From Pseudomonas fluorescens (GTDB lineage: Bacteria; Pseudomonadota; Gammaproteobacteria; Pseudomonadales; Pseudomonadaceae), in assembly GCF_001708445.1 (NCBI RefSeq), contig NZ_CP015637.1, forward strand, positions 5,333,001 through 5,397,000: 64,000 nt of DNA. Direction: 5' to 3'. Under the pieces are notes generated by a model. It did not search any database and was not told the origin of the DNA. It saw nothing but the letters and a program-made list of their open reading frames with translations. Below, piece by piece: positions 41,175 to 49,437 of the stretch. The position numbers and the translations under genes were made by a program. Every line of letters begins with the position of its first letter. Positions within the stretch are counted from its first letter, which is position 1.

Positions 41175-41840
41175 TTATAGTCCATTGATATGTACTCTCT
41201 GCCTTTGATCCTGTGTAAGCTTATCCCCACAAAACCAAGTCAAAGCATCGCGATGTAAGCGAGAGCCTGCTCTAATGTCTGCGTAAAAATTGTCCACTAT
41301 AAATACCATGAACGCCCTTAAACTAAGTGCCGATTTAACAGGAATCCTGCATTCCTCGTGGCCTATATGGAGATGCACTTCAGGATGCAACTCGTTGGCA
41401 TCGTCAGGAGAGTAGTCGAACCTTAAAGGACTTCTGGCCTGAAAGAAACCCGTGTCTCCTTTAGCCATTCGCTCCAAGACCTCATCAATGATGCGTCCGG
41501 AATCCATTAGATCGTCTGAGAATTTGACAGGTGAGGGATACCAACAAAGCCGATGGCGAACAATCTCACGTCTGCGCAACCCATAAGAAATTTGAAAAAA
41601 AGAACCATCCGTGAGCAACATTGAATACTGTCTATTTTCCACTAACGAGCAGTATTCGCTCAGGGTTGAGAAATCGTTTTCTTTCAGAACATATCCATCG
41701 TTACCCCAAGTCACCTCTACCAAACCATTCGATTTTTGATAGGCCTGATGGTTCCTTGAATCGATTATTAACCCGGTTTTTTGCCACTCAAAAATCAGCT
41801 GATTAATAGCCCCAATTAACTCTTCAGACTGAATAGGCAT
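41175..41840 (-). CDS. DUF2290 protein
   Basis: The 221-residue protein fits DUF2290. Its middle has FDYSPDDANELHPEVHLHIG followed by HEECRIPVKSALSLRAFMVF and IVDNFY, the conserved core of that family. The function of DUF2290 is unknown. It starts 6 bases after the stop of an SF1 helicase gene on the same strand, so the two are almost certainly co-transcribed and may work together. Confidence 0.72.
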   Translation of the reverse strand: MPIQSEELIGAINQLIFEWQKTGLIIDSRNHQAYQKSNGLVEVTWGNDGYVLKENDFSTLSEYCSLVENRQYSMLLTDGSFFQISYGLRRREIVRHRLCWYPSPVKFSDDLMDSGRIIDEVLERMAKGDTGFFQARSPLRFDYSPDDANELHPEVHLHIGHEECRIPVKSALSLRAFMVFIVDNFYADIRAGSRLHRDALTWFCGDKLTQDQRQRVHINGL

Positions 41841-41846
41841 GGTGAG

Positions 41847-43925
41847 TCACTCAAAGATATCACGGAGGTCGTCTGGCAAATCCTCCAAAGCTATTTTCCC
41901 TTCCTTCAAAAGACGCTTAATTTTCTTTATCTGTCCAAATCCCTGATAAAGCTCCTGCACCTCATCAGGTGACTTATCCTTGTACGCATTCTCCAGTTCA
42001 TCCAACTGCTCCCGAGTTGGATATTTAAAATTAAGCATGAAATTATTTGCGTAGACTTGATCAATCTCCTTGACCAGAGACTGCATTGTAGTACCAACAC
42101 CAGTAATTCTCACCCAAGCCTTAGCTCTAGTAATAGCAGTGAATAGCGAGTTTCGTTTCTTCCCTAGATCGAAACCAGAACAGCAGTATTGCGCATTCAT
42201 GACGTAAACCATGGGAGCTTCGTTACCCTTGGCCCTATGGATATGCGTTATCGCTATAGAGTCTTCAACGAAAACCACATCCTGACTGCTATTTTTCCCT
42301 ACAACATGACAATTTAAACTTAAATTCCTCAACTCGTGCATCACATAAGCGGACTCGCTATTCAAAGTATATGCATCAGGGAAAACTATCAAGATGTCGC
42401 TAAACTCAAGTTCACCGCTAGTGACATCGCGCTGAATCTGCTGTGCCACCCACTTACCTTGTAACTCTTTAGTATCGAAAGCTTGATATCCTATCGCTGA
42501 ATCAACATTCATCAAGCTATAAAAATAGTCGGGCGTTCTTGAGGATGAGCGCTGTAGCGACACTGTTTTCCCAAGGGACAACTCCCCAGACACGAGCTCG
42601 AAGCCGATGTCTTTCCAAAACCTGGGGTCCGGGAACATGCGTATGGGCCCGCTATCACGATAGATACCCAGTCCTAGAGCCAAAGCGAGGGTGAGTGTCC
42701 AAGGAGGGTTCCTGTAACAAATCGGCAGCATAATATCTTGCTGAGGACGACCTGGCTCATTTTCAAGATGCACAAGTGCAACACCCTCAGGGGAGCACCC
42801 AAAAAGCTCATCCGCCGGAAGCATGGTGAAGTTGCCTAAATTTTGTAACTCATCATAGGCCCAGATTAATTTTTCAGGACTGCGTACAAATCTATAGACC
42901 AATTTAAAGAAAGAAACTGGAAAATCTTGAGCTTCATCTATAAGCAAATAATCATACAAGGGCTCAACTTGAACACCATTGATTGCATCAAGTGCTTCTT
43001 GGCAAGCTCCCTCAAAAGCAGTTTCACGGGTATATTTCTGTTTGGCATCCATAAAATTCAATGGTGAAATGCCAATCTGACTACATATCTCTGAGTAAAT
43101 ACCGACTTCTCTAGTACTACCCCAAGCATGACGAATCTTAAGAAAGTTTGGATCCGTATCTTCTTGCTTATGTTCAAAATAAAATTTATCTGTAAGCCTT
43201 TCCAATTGCTGGTAAAGAGATCGGCTTTGAAAAGTAACGGCAATAACAAGCTCAGGATTATACGCATGCAAATACGCAGCTTTCATAGCAAGAATAATTG
43301 TCTTGCCAGATCCAGCAAGCCCTCTTATCCGCTGGGGTTTATCTGGCGACTCAATTGCGGCTTTCTTCTGCCACCGGTCTAAATTCGCAATCTCTTTTTC
43401 AATTCTCTTTATAGTTGAACCTAAAGACCCGTCATCTTTAACCTTTGTTCTTTTTTTAGTAGGCTTAAGAACTGATGTCTTTTGAATCGAAGCATTTACG
43501 AGTTTGAATTGCTCGTCAGAAATACCAGCAAACTGCTGGACAGTCGAAACAACAGTATCTGGGGTGCATGAGTCTACACCTTCAAGTATATCCTGCCTAA
43601 AAGACAAAACGTTTACTTGGAAGGATAGATCGCGTCTGTTTACCAATCCCTTCTCAGCTAAAAAACGCTTAACCAACCCTCTGTATAAATCGTCTTGATA
43701 TTCCTCAACAACGACTGGATCATCCTCTGCTGTATTACTCAGATCAAATACCACCACGCCGTGATCTTTTGTCACCATCAGCGCATCAGTAAGCACCGCG
43801 TTCTCATTAACTTCAAAAATCGGGTAACCGATATATAGGCTACCCTCAATATCAAGGACTCGGAGGGACTGAACTAACTCATCAACCGCCTGAGGATTTT
43901 TCTTTTTGCCGAATACAAAGTCCAT
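41847..43925 (-). CDS. SF1 (UvrD-like) helicase with N-terminal nuclease-like domain
   Basis: This 692-residue protein has Walker A GLAGSGKT (202–209), Walker B LLIDEAQD (327–334), and later helicase motifs including the HRAKGNEAPMVYVMN block and RNSLFTAITRAKAWVRITG. The N-terminal 130 residues (IGYPIFEVNENAVLTDALMV with TKDHGVVVFDL) resemble a NERD or restriction-endonuclease-like fold, though this is uncertain. It would unwind or translocate DNA using ATP. GGAG lies 9 bases before ATG. Together with DUF2290 it forms a two-gene cargo unit. A defence role is inferred from context. Confidence 0.8.
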   Translation of the reverse strand: MDFVFGKKKNPQAVDELVQSLRVLDIEGSLYIGYPIFEVNENAVLTDALMVTKDHGVVVFDLSNTAEDDPVVVEEYQDDLYRGLVKRFLAEKGLVNRRDLSFQVNVLSFRQDILEGVDSCTPDTVVSTVQQFAGISDEQFKLVNASIQKTSVLKPTKKRTKVKDDGSLGSTIKRIEKEIANLDRWQKKAAIESPDKPQRIRGLAGSGKTIILAMKAAYLHAYNPELVIAVTFQSRSLYQQLERLTDKFYFEHKQEDTDPNFLKIRHAWGSTREVGIYSEICSQIGISPLNFMDAKQKYTRETAFEGACQEALDAINGVQVEPLYDYLLIDEAQDFPVSFFKLVYRFVRSPEKLIWAYDELQNLGNFTMLPADELFGCSPEGVALVHLENEPGRPQQDIMLPICYRNPPWTLTLALALGLGIYRDSGPIRMFPDPRFWKDIGFELVSGELSLGKTVSLQRSSSRTPDYFYSLMNVDSAIGYQAFDTKELQGKWVAQQIQRDVTSGELEFSDILIVFPDAYTLNSESAYVMHELRNLSLNCHVVGKNSSQDVVFVEDSIAITHIHRAKGNEAPMVYVMNAQYCCSGFDLGKKRNSLFTAITRAKAWVRITGVGTTMQSLVKEIDQVYANNFMLNFKYPTREQLDELENAYKDKSPDEVQELYQGFGQIKKIKRLLKEGKIALEDLPDDLRDIFE

Positions 43926-44000
43926 TAAGCTTCACTCCAAAAGAACAAAATCCCAGTGATGATCGGTTGCCGCATTCAAAGGCTTGTCAAAACATATAAC

Positions 44001-45164
44001 TTATCCTTTGACTAACCGAAGAGAGGATAGACTGCCTTTAACGCTTGCCCCCCCTCCGCCTTTTAACACATTCAACATTAGGCCAAATGTAAGCTCATTT
44101 ATTTCTGCTTGAGGTATAGCCAACTGTTGTGCTACATGATTCTTGCTTATTCCCTCATCTCTCAACGCCGAAAAGACTTTTTCAAGGATTACTGATTTTT
44201 CGTGAGGTACTGATTCAGGTTCGGAAGTCCGGTATCCCTCCTGAGCAATCTGAATACATAAAGTTCGATATGTCCAGTCAGTAATCAAACCTAATGTATG
44301 AAGGCGATAATTCAAAGCCGCCACTGAGACAGACCAGTATTTCTTAAATTTTATAAGGCTTTGAATTGTCGCTGAACGCGGCGCCTTGGCAAGCACGCTG
44401 GCTCGCGGCATAAGAAAAGCAGATGCAAAGGCGTTAGCCTCTCTCTCCAAGTCTGGCCCTTGTGGGTGCGCGTGTTGGTGCAAAACTAAATGCCCAAGTT
44501 CATGAGCAGCATCAAACCGGCAGCGCTCTGCGGACTTATACGTATTCAAAAACATGAAGGGACGGCCACCACTCCACATTGAAAATGCGTCTACTTCTTT
44601 AGCATCAATAGCCAACGAGTAGACCCTTACACCCTTCGACTCTAATAGAACTATCAAATTTCTGATAGAGTTTTGCCCTAATCCCCAATGAGCCCGCAGC
44701 ATTTCTGCTGCAGCCTCCGGCTCTTGAATTGCTCCTGCTGCCGGGTATTCCTCAATCTCGTGGGACTTACAATCACCCTGATTTAATATTGAAAAATTTC
44801 TATCGCTCCCGAGATCTGGAATATCAGGCTCCGGCAAATCAAATCGTGACTCAATCCAGTTATTCAAAAGTAAAGCGATAGCCCCTGCCCCAAGTGCAGA
44901 GTCACGCAAAGCAGCCGACATTTTTGAAAGAGAACGGAAACTTGCAATATCTGGAGTCGGGATTTCGGGATCGTCACCAAAGAAAAAACTCTCAGGAAAC
45001 CCAAGGGCCTCTGCAATTCGATGCAACGTTCCAGACTCAGGCTCCTGACTACCGTTCTCGTAGCCCGACACAGAGCGCTCGGTCACCCCAATTGAAATGG
45101 CGAGTTCACGTTTCTTCATTCCCCTCCGCTTCCGAGCAAGGGAAAATCGCATGGCATTAAACAT
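44001..45164 (-). CDS. XRE-family regulator with ImmA/IrrE metallopeptidase domain
   Basis: The 387-residue protein has an N-terminal XRE helix-turn-helix (MRFSLARKRRGMKKRELAIS with GVTERSVSGYENGSQEPE) and a central ImmA/IrrE-type zinc peptidase. The motif is HELGH (221–225), and a third ligand Glu is in REANAFASAFLMP. The C terminus has a second helix-turn-helix-like stretch. Such proteins often act as antitoxins or as repressors that cleave a partner on stress. It starts 7 bases after the preceding gene, so the two are one unit, and palindromic operators lie upstream of that unit. Confidence 0.85.
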   Translation of the reverse strand: MFNAMRFSLARKRRGMKKRELAISIGVTERSVSGYENGSQEPESGTLHRIAEALGFPESFFFGDDPEIPTPDIASFRSLSKMSAALRDSALGAGAIALLLNNWIESRFDLPEPDIPDLGSDRNFSILNQGDCKSHEIEEYPAAGAIQEPEAAAEMLRAHWGLGQNSIRNLIVLLESKGVRVYSLAIDAKEVDAFSMWSGGRPFMFLNTYKSAERCRFDAAHELGHLVLHQHAHPQGPDLEREANAFASAFLMPRASVLAKAPRSATIQSLIKFKKYWSVSVAALNYRLHTLGLITDWTYRTLCIQIAQEGYRTSEPESVPHEKSVILEKVFSALRDEGISKNHVAQQLAIPQAEINELTFGLMLNVLKGGGGASVKGSLSSLRLVKG

Positions 45165-45170
45165 GGTAAG

Positions 45171-45815
45171 TCAAGAGGCTTTTCTAGTAATGTTGATATT
45201 AATATTCATACCATCGGGCTCGATAAAATCATCCAATTGGATGTCGTCATCGAAGGAAATGCTGCTCAGAATGATACGTTCAGCCCAGGATGTAATTTTA
45301 CCATCTTCCCCAATGTCCCAAGGCTTAGAAAATTCCATACGAATTTCCTTCCTATTGATGTCGGTATGATGCAGCAAAATCCACGTATCATGATTCGAAG
45401 GGCCCGTTATAGTTTTTTCAGGTAGAAGTTCAATAAACAAGTCTCCTTGTCGGTTTCCCTCAACAGCCTCAACGGTGTTTTTCCCCTTCTTGGACCTATT
45501 AGACGGATGTGAGTGAGCAATACCCGTTGCTTCATCACCTGAAGCTATTGCAATAGCCAGATCAAGAGAATTATTTACCGTCGATTCGTAGTTACCTGCC
45601 ACATGAGCGATCCAGCCGAAAGGGCGGAGCTGATCACGTAAGCCGGCCACACACCACCCCCACATTTCAAGCCCTGGAAAGATACGAGGATGGTTAGGTG
45701 TGAGCCTAGCGCGCTGTAGATGCCCTTGGTTGATGGCCTCTCTAAGTGACGCTTCAGACACTCCAAGCTCTTCAAGACGCGCAGCGACTTCAGAAACTAC
45801 AACATTCATAGGCAT
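45171..45815 (-). CDS. Partner gene of the XRE–ImmA regulator, possible toxin
   Basis: This 214-residue protein has no recognised domain. It starts with MPMNVVVSEVAARLEELGVS and a helical block (EASLREAINQGHLQRARLT) that may bind DNA. A central region follows with AGNYESTVNNSLDLAIAIAS, then DEATGIAHSHPSNRSKKGKN, and a beta-rich C terminus. It is first in the unit, with AGGAG 9 bases before ATG. The order unknown protein then XRE–ImmA resembles toxin/COG2856-antitoxin modules such as RosmerTA. The assignment is tentative. Confidence 0.5.
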   Translation of the reverse strand: MPMNVVVSEVAARLEELGVSEASLREAINQGHLQRARLTPNHPRIFPGLEMWGWCVAGLRDQLRPFGWIAHVAGNYESTVNNSLDLAIAIASGDEATGIAHSHPSNRSKKGKNTVEAVEGNRQGDLFIELLPEKTITGPSNHDTWILLHHTDINRKEIRMEFSKPWDIGEDGKITSWAERIILSSISFDDDIQLDDFIEPDGMNININITRKAS

Positions 45816-45854
45816 TTTCTCTAGCTCCTGCTAGCTCGACTTCCGGTTATCCTC

Positions 45855-45866
45855 CCTCATTTGAGG
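45855..45866. promoter_or_regulatory. Palindromic operator (proximal copy) of the XRE unit
   Basis: CCTCATTTGAGG is a CCTCA-N2-TGAGG palindrome 40 bases upstream of the unit's first ATG. A second copy lies 77 bases further upstream. An XRE repressor would typically bind such sites. Confidence 0.6.
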
Positions 45867-45931
45867 AAGAAAAACAAGAAGCCATCGACAAAGCATACGC
45901 ATCACGCTCTTAAAAATTCCAGGTACTCGGG

Positions 45932-45943
45932 CCTCAAGTGAGG
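45932..45943. promoter_or_regulatory. Palindromic operator (distal copy) of the XRE unit
   Basis: CCTCAAGTGAGG has the same CCTCA-N2-TGAGG form as the proximal copy, differing only in the two central bases. Confidence 0.6.
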
Positions 45944-46180
45944 GAAGTCTCTGCTGAGTCAACCGCATTAGACGACCTCTGCTAACACACATCGCTGCTG
46001 AAGGCCTTCATGGGTTGCGGCTGATTCGAGGTTGGCCTAGGGTGCCGACTTTAGGAGCTCTATGTACCGCCTCCGGAGGTTGCAAGGGCTGTCGATGCTG
46101 AACAAGCTCACACGACAAAGTGTTGTGGAGGACCAACCTGATCGGCGACAAAAAACGCAAGCCGCTCTACCCCTTGGACG
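45944..46180. other. Gap between cargo units, nothing recognised
   Basis: About 240 bases of mixed, locally higher-G+C sequence between the XRE unit promoter and the second PIN-like gene. No gene, repeat pair or transposase remnant could be supported. Confidence 0.4.
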
Positions 46181-47281
46181 CTAGCTCTTGAAAGCTCCGT
46201 TCGTCAGAAGCTCTTCCACAAAAGCTTTACTGGTTTCCCAAGCTATGCGGTGGCGCTTTTCGCTTTCTCGCATTCGCTTATGCTCCTCTTGGAAAGCATC
46301 CATTTTTGCATCAATATCATCTGCGAAATCAGGTCCGCCGACAATTTCGCCAGATGTGATGTGGTGGGAAGTCGAACGCCTCAATGCTAGTGCTAGATTT
46401 CTATCGATCGTGAGCGCTGCCGACGCCGGAGAGTACCGAGAGTGACTTTGATCGGAAAACTGATTATCAATATTGCAAGTCGTATAAAGATCCAAGTCAG
46501 CCAGACCTACTAAGTTTCCTTTGGGAGTAAGCTTTAAAATTCGAGTAAAGAGGAATTCTTTTTTACTATTAAATCTTGCTATAAACTCCTTATCATTTTG
46601 ATCGCACTCAATTAGATTTCTTTCAATATACTCAACAAAAAAACGACTAGCCCTTCGCTCATCGAAATACTCTAAGCCTAAAGGGGAATGTAATGCTTCC
46701 GCAGCAAACGCTGGTGGCACCAATATAAACCTTGGGTCAGATGAAAGCATTCCTGCAAAACCACGGCCTGCTCGCTGCACAAAACTAAACTGCCAATTTT
46801 TTTGTTGATACAACCGTAAAGTATTAGCGATTTTATCTGAATCGTGTTGTATCAGGTTGAGGTAATGCTCGGCGCCTTGATACGTTTCAATTCCATCAAA
46901 AAATAGTTTAGAGTCTAATTCCTCCTCGACTAGATACTTTAACTCTTTAAATTTCCGCCAGTGCTCATGACTGCTTGTCAGTTTTCTTTGTCTAAGATAT
47001 TCATAGAAAACCGTTGGCCTTACCACCAGATCGAAGCGATACGGCAATCTCTTAATAAGCATAAAAGCCAGCAGGATAGAGAGCAGCCCCTCTGAGATAA
47101 TTCCTTGGCGATAAGACTCTAGCCGCATAATAATATTAGAATCCAGAACCAAGCGATACGGCCCCTCTAATATCACGGAGCTTTCAACTTGATCTAGCAA
47201 ATGGAATAAGTTCTCGCCCATCTTTTGCTGGCTTTTAGCTTTAAGAAGCTTGCTATGTTTAATAATTTCTTGCAGATCCAT
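46181..47281 (-). CDS. PIN-like domain protein (cargo gene 2)
   Basis: This 366-residue protein has a PIN-type first motif, YRLVLDSNIIMRLESYRQG. An acidic position follows in RPTVFYEYLRQRK, and late ones in NLVGLADLDLYTTCN and ASAALTIDRNLALALRR. These are spaced as expected for the four acidic residues of a PIN-like nuclease. The C-terminal 60 residues are helical and charged. It is unrelated in sequence to the other PIN-like protein at 40 kb. RNase activity is inferred. It stands alone, without an obvious antitoxin. Confidence 0.65.
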   Translation of the reverse strand: MDLQEIIKHSKLLKAKSQQKMGENLFHLLDQVESSVILEGPYRLVLDSNIIMRLESYRQGIISEGLLSILLAFMLIKRLPYRFDLVVRPTVFYEYLRQRKLTSSHEHWRKFKELKYLVEEELDSKLFFDGIETYQGAEHYLNLIQHDSDKIANTLRLYQQKNWQFSFVQRAGRGFAGMLSSDPRFILVPPAFAAEALHSPLGLEYFDERRASRFFVEYIERNLIECDQNDKEFIARFNSKKEFLFTRILKLTPKGNLVGLADLDLYTTCNIDNQFSDQSHSRYSPASAALTIDRNLALALRRSTSHHITSGEIVGGPDFADDIDAKMDAFQEEHKRMRESEKRHRIAWETSKAFVEELLTNGAFKS

Positions 47282-47528
47282 GTGAGATTTATTCTCGACT
47301 ATTCATTTATACAAAAATTTCCGTTTACATATACTAGTCTCTAAAGGCACTCTCGCCGAACTACTAGCACCAGATTTATTTTCACCACTTGCCGAAAAAT
47401 ACCATTTGCAAATACTCATCCTGTAGCTGTCTTTGTTTGCCCCACAGAGCAAGAACTGATTCAACTATTGTTAACTCTCCGTCGCTTCGAAATGCGATGA
47501 AGAGCCAAGCATATGACCCCACAATCTA

Positions 47529-47900
47529 TTATTTCCGCTCATACACGATTCGGCTCATTAGATCCCGAACCTGTGCTTGAAGAACTCGGAAATTCACCAT
47601 CATTTCCTCAACATCTATAGGTTTTGCACCTTGGCCGTTCTTTTCCGCGAGCCAAAGCTTTAGCAACCCGGCAACACGTCCAAGGTCTCCATTGGCCTTG
47701 GCTAAATCAGCCACTGCGGTTAAGTCAACGACCGACCGTATGGGAGTGTTCAAGCCAAGGGCGCGAAGATAGCCCGACCGGGACATTCCAGCTTCTTCGG
47801 CCTTATCAGCGATAACCGCCTTTTCCTCGTCAGTGACCCAAACCTCGATTGGCTTGCCACGTCGGCGAGCTGGTGCTTTTTCTTTGGTGCCGATTGCCAT
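47529..47900 (-). CDS. traJ: TraJ, oriT-recognition relaxosome protein (IncP type)
   Basis: The 123-residue protein has the same length as RP4 TraJ. It shares the ribbon-helix-helix-like N-terminal pattern (KPIEVWVTDEEKAVIADKAE, AGMSRSGYLRALG) and the family motif ANGDLGRVAGLLKLWL. TraJ binds the inverted repeat beside nic and recruits the relaxase TraI. Here traI, normally next downstream, is replaced by cargo. AGGAG lies 5 bases before ATG. It is divergent from traK across the oriT. Confidence 0.88.
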   Translation of the reverse strand: MAIGTKEKAPARRRGKPIEVWVTDEEKAVIADKAEEAGMSRSGYLRALGLNTPIRSVVDLTAVADLAKANGDLGRVAGLLKLWLAEKNGQGAKPIDVEEMMVNFRVLQAQVRDLMSRIVYERK

Positions 47901-47984
47901 GGACGCTCCTGTGTTTGCCTTGCTTTTTTCTCTTAGACGCGGCAGCGGCTGTGCGCCTCGCAGAGCAAGATACGTTGAGCCGAA

Positions 47985-48215
47985 GGCGAATAAGGGGAGG
48001 TGTTGGTAGGGTGCGGGCTTGCCCGTACCCGTACAACACACATCTTGCCGTCTGATCTTCCGCAATTCTAGGCAACTTGCCCTCCTTAGGTTCGCCTACT
48101 GCCATTTCCGGCTATTTCTGACCTATAATTTCCTTAAATTTCTCTGAGTTGCGTTAAATTTCGCTAAGGATATGAAAAATTTCCTTTAATTTTCTAAAAT
48201 TTCCTTGAGTTACCT
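47985..48215 (+). other. IncP/RP4-like origin of transfer (oriT)
   Basis: The region between traJ and traK contains GCGAATAAGGGG followed by a large imperfect inverted repeat (48001–48037; TGTTGGTAGGGTGCGGGC, then its partner GCCCGTACCCGTACAACA). Four bases on comes ACATCTTG|CC. This matches the RP4 layout of GAATAAGGG, the TraJ-binding repeat, and nic in ATCCTG|CC. The likely nick is between 48047 and 48048. On the traK side, six A/T tracts centred near 48128, 48138, 48158, 48179, 48189 and 48199 are spaced 10, 20, 21, 10 and 10 bases apart, which should bend the DNA where TraK binds. Confidence 0.82.
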
Positions 48216-48263
48216 ATATCAGGTGCCGAGCACTAATTCGATCACATAAACAGGAGACGCCAA

Positions 48264-48638
48264 ATGACTGACGGGCCGAAAAAGGTGTATCGCGGCGCAG
48301 GGCGAGTTGCCTTTCTGGCCAGGCTTGATGACTTTCGTAAGCTGATAGATGCAGGGCATCCGCTACGTGCAATCTATGACGATTACGCCGAACAGCTTGG
48401 CATTGGCTACCCGCAATTCACCAAATACGTCGGCAGGTATGTACGAAAGGAAAAAGACGATGGGCACCAAAGGAAAGGCTCTGGGCAATTCACATCGCAA
48501 AGCCTCTCATCTGTCCCGACAGGAGTAGTAAGAGGACAGCCGGAACACAGCGCCACACCGCCTCCCAAACCCGGCTCAAAGCGTGCGGGATTCGACCACA
48601 ACCCGAATAGTGGAAACACTCGGGACGACCTGATCTGA
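48264..48638 (+). CDS. traK: TraK, oriT-binding relaxosome protein (IncP type)
   Basis: The 124-residue protein follows RP4 TraK: RVAFLARLDDFRKLIDAGHP, LRAIYDDYAEQLGIGYPQFT and KYVGRYVRK in the N-terminal half, a basic, Pro/Ser-rich linker, and the C-terminal GFDHNPNSGNTRDDLI, which resembles the FNPTPDKKDLL end of RP4 TraK. TraK bends oriT DNA and stimulates nicking. AGGAG lies 9 bases before ATG. It is divergent from traJ. Confidence 0.85.
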   Translation: MTDGPKKVYRGAGRVAFLARLDDFRKLIDAGHPLRAIYDDYAEQLGIGYPQFTKYVGRYVRKEKDDGHQRKGSGQFTSQSLSSVPTGVVRGQPEHSATPPPKPGSKRAGFDHNPNSGNTRDDLI

Positions 48639-48744
48639 CGCTCCACGACATAGCGCGGCTATGTAGCCCCTTTAATTTGGGCGAGGAAATGAGGTAGAAC
48701 TTTTCAGTCTGTCTAAATTTACCTCATTAAAAAACGGTGAACCC

Positions 48745-48954
48745 ATGGCTCGAAAAACTCTCGCAGAACGTCGTTCTGACGCCCTTTCAGAGCTGGAAAC
48801 AGCTAAAGCAAGATTGGCGAAATTGGATAATGAGGCGGCTGAAAGAATTGGGAGAATTGCAATCAAATCAGGATTGGTTAATCTTGAAATTACAGACGAT
48901 CAAATTCGGGAAGAATTCGACAATATAGTAGAAAGGATCAGAAAGGGGGATTGA
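48745..48954 (+). CDS. TraC/TraD-like small conjugal transfer protein
   Basis: The 69-residue helical protein MARKTLAERRSDALSELETA (residues 1–20), then KARLAKLDNEAAERIGRIAI and KSGLVNLEITDDQ, has the AERIGRIA-x-K-x-GL pattern of the small TraC/TraD proteins of Ti-type and IncP-type plasmids. Their exact function is unclear. It follows traK on the same strand and is followed 2 bases later by a short interrupted gene. Confidence 0.65.
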   Translation: MARKTLAERRSDALSELETAKARLAKLDNEAAERIGRIAIKSGLVNLEITDDQIREEFDNIVERIRKGD

Positions 48955-48956
48955 TC

Positions 48957-49181
48957 ATGAAAACCGCTCACCGCATCAGCGCATTGGCCAACCAACTCAA
49001 CGAACTGCAAGCCTACCTCGGTCAAGCCAGCGGGCGACCTAGTAAAGCTGTTAGAGAAGCCTAACGCATCGCGGCGGAGTTGGCTTCCTCGCTCGAAAAC
49101 TGGCACCTAGAAACACTACACATCCCTGAAACGGAGCGTGGTCACTATCGGACCCAGAACCCCTATTACTCAGCCTACTAA
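48957..49181 (+). pseudogene. Small gene interrupted by an in-frame TAA
   Basis: The frame starts at ATG 48957, 2 bases after the preceding stop, and reads MKTAHRISALANQLNELQAY with LGQASGRPSKAVREA before TAA at 49062. The same frame continues with RIAAELASSLENWHLETLHI and PETERGHYRTQNPYYSAY to the next stop at 49179. Both halves read as one well-formed helical protein of 74 codons. A single C-to-T or G-to-T change would explain the break. A product of only 35 residues is also possible. Confidence 0.55.
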
Positions 49182-49200
49182 TGCGCTACGCCATTTCATT

Positions 49201-49228
49201 AAAAAAGCCCACTTCGGTGGGCTTTTTT
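49201..49228 (+). terminator. UUCG-type terminator after the traK unit
   Basis: AAAAAAGCCCAC, TTCG tetraloop, GTGGGCTTTTTT. It is a perfect 12-bp stem ending in T6 and usable in both directions. Confidence 0.95.
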
Positions 49229-49405
49229 GGACCGTAAAACCACATCACGCCGAAAGACAGACAGGTCCATGCATAAAGAAAATGCCAGCAAAATCAGGTT
49301 GCTGCGAGTCAACCCCACACAACCAACGCCCGCAAGTCATTGATTTCTATGCGGATAGACACTTATCCGCATATTCCAAACCACGCCAAACCTGTCAATA
49401 ATCAA

Positions 49406-49430
49406 ACCTCGAATCATGACAAACCGAGGT
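49406..49430 (+). promoter_or_regulatory. Hairpin covering the trbJ ribosome site
   Basis: ACCTCG (49406–49411) can pair with CGAGGT (49425–49430), which holds the Shine–Dalgarno sequence of trbJ. It could reduce trbJ translation. The stem is only 6 bp. Confidence 0.35.
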
Positions 49431-49437
49431 GTTCGGC

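Noticed and set aside
46181..47281. Relaxase (TraI) expected downstream of traJ
   Set aside because: The gene found there has PIN-like motifs and none of the relaxase Tyr or His-triad motifs.
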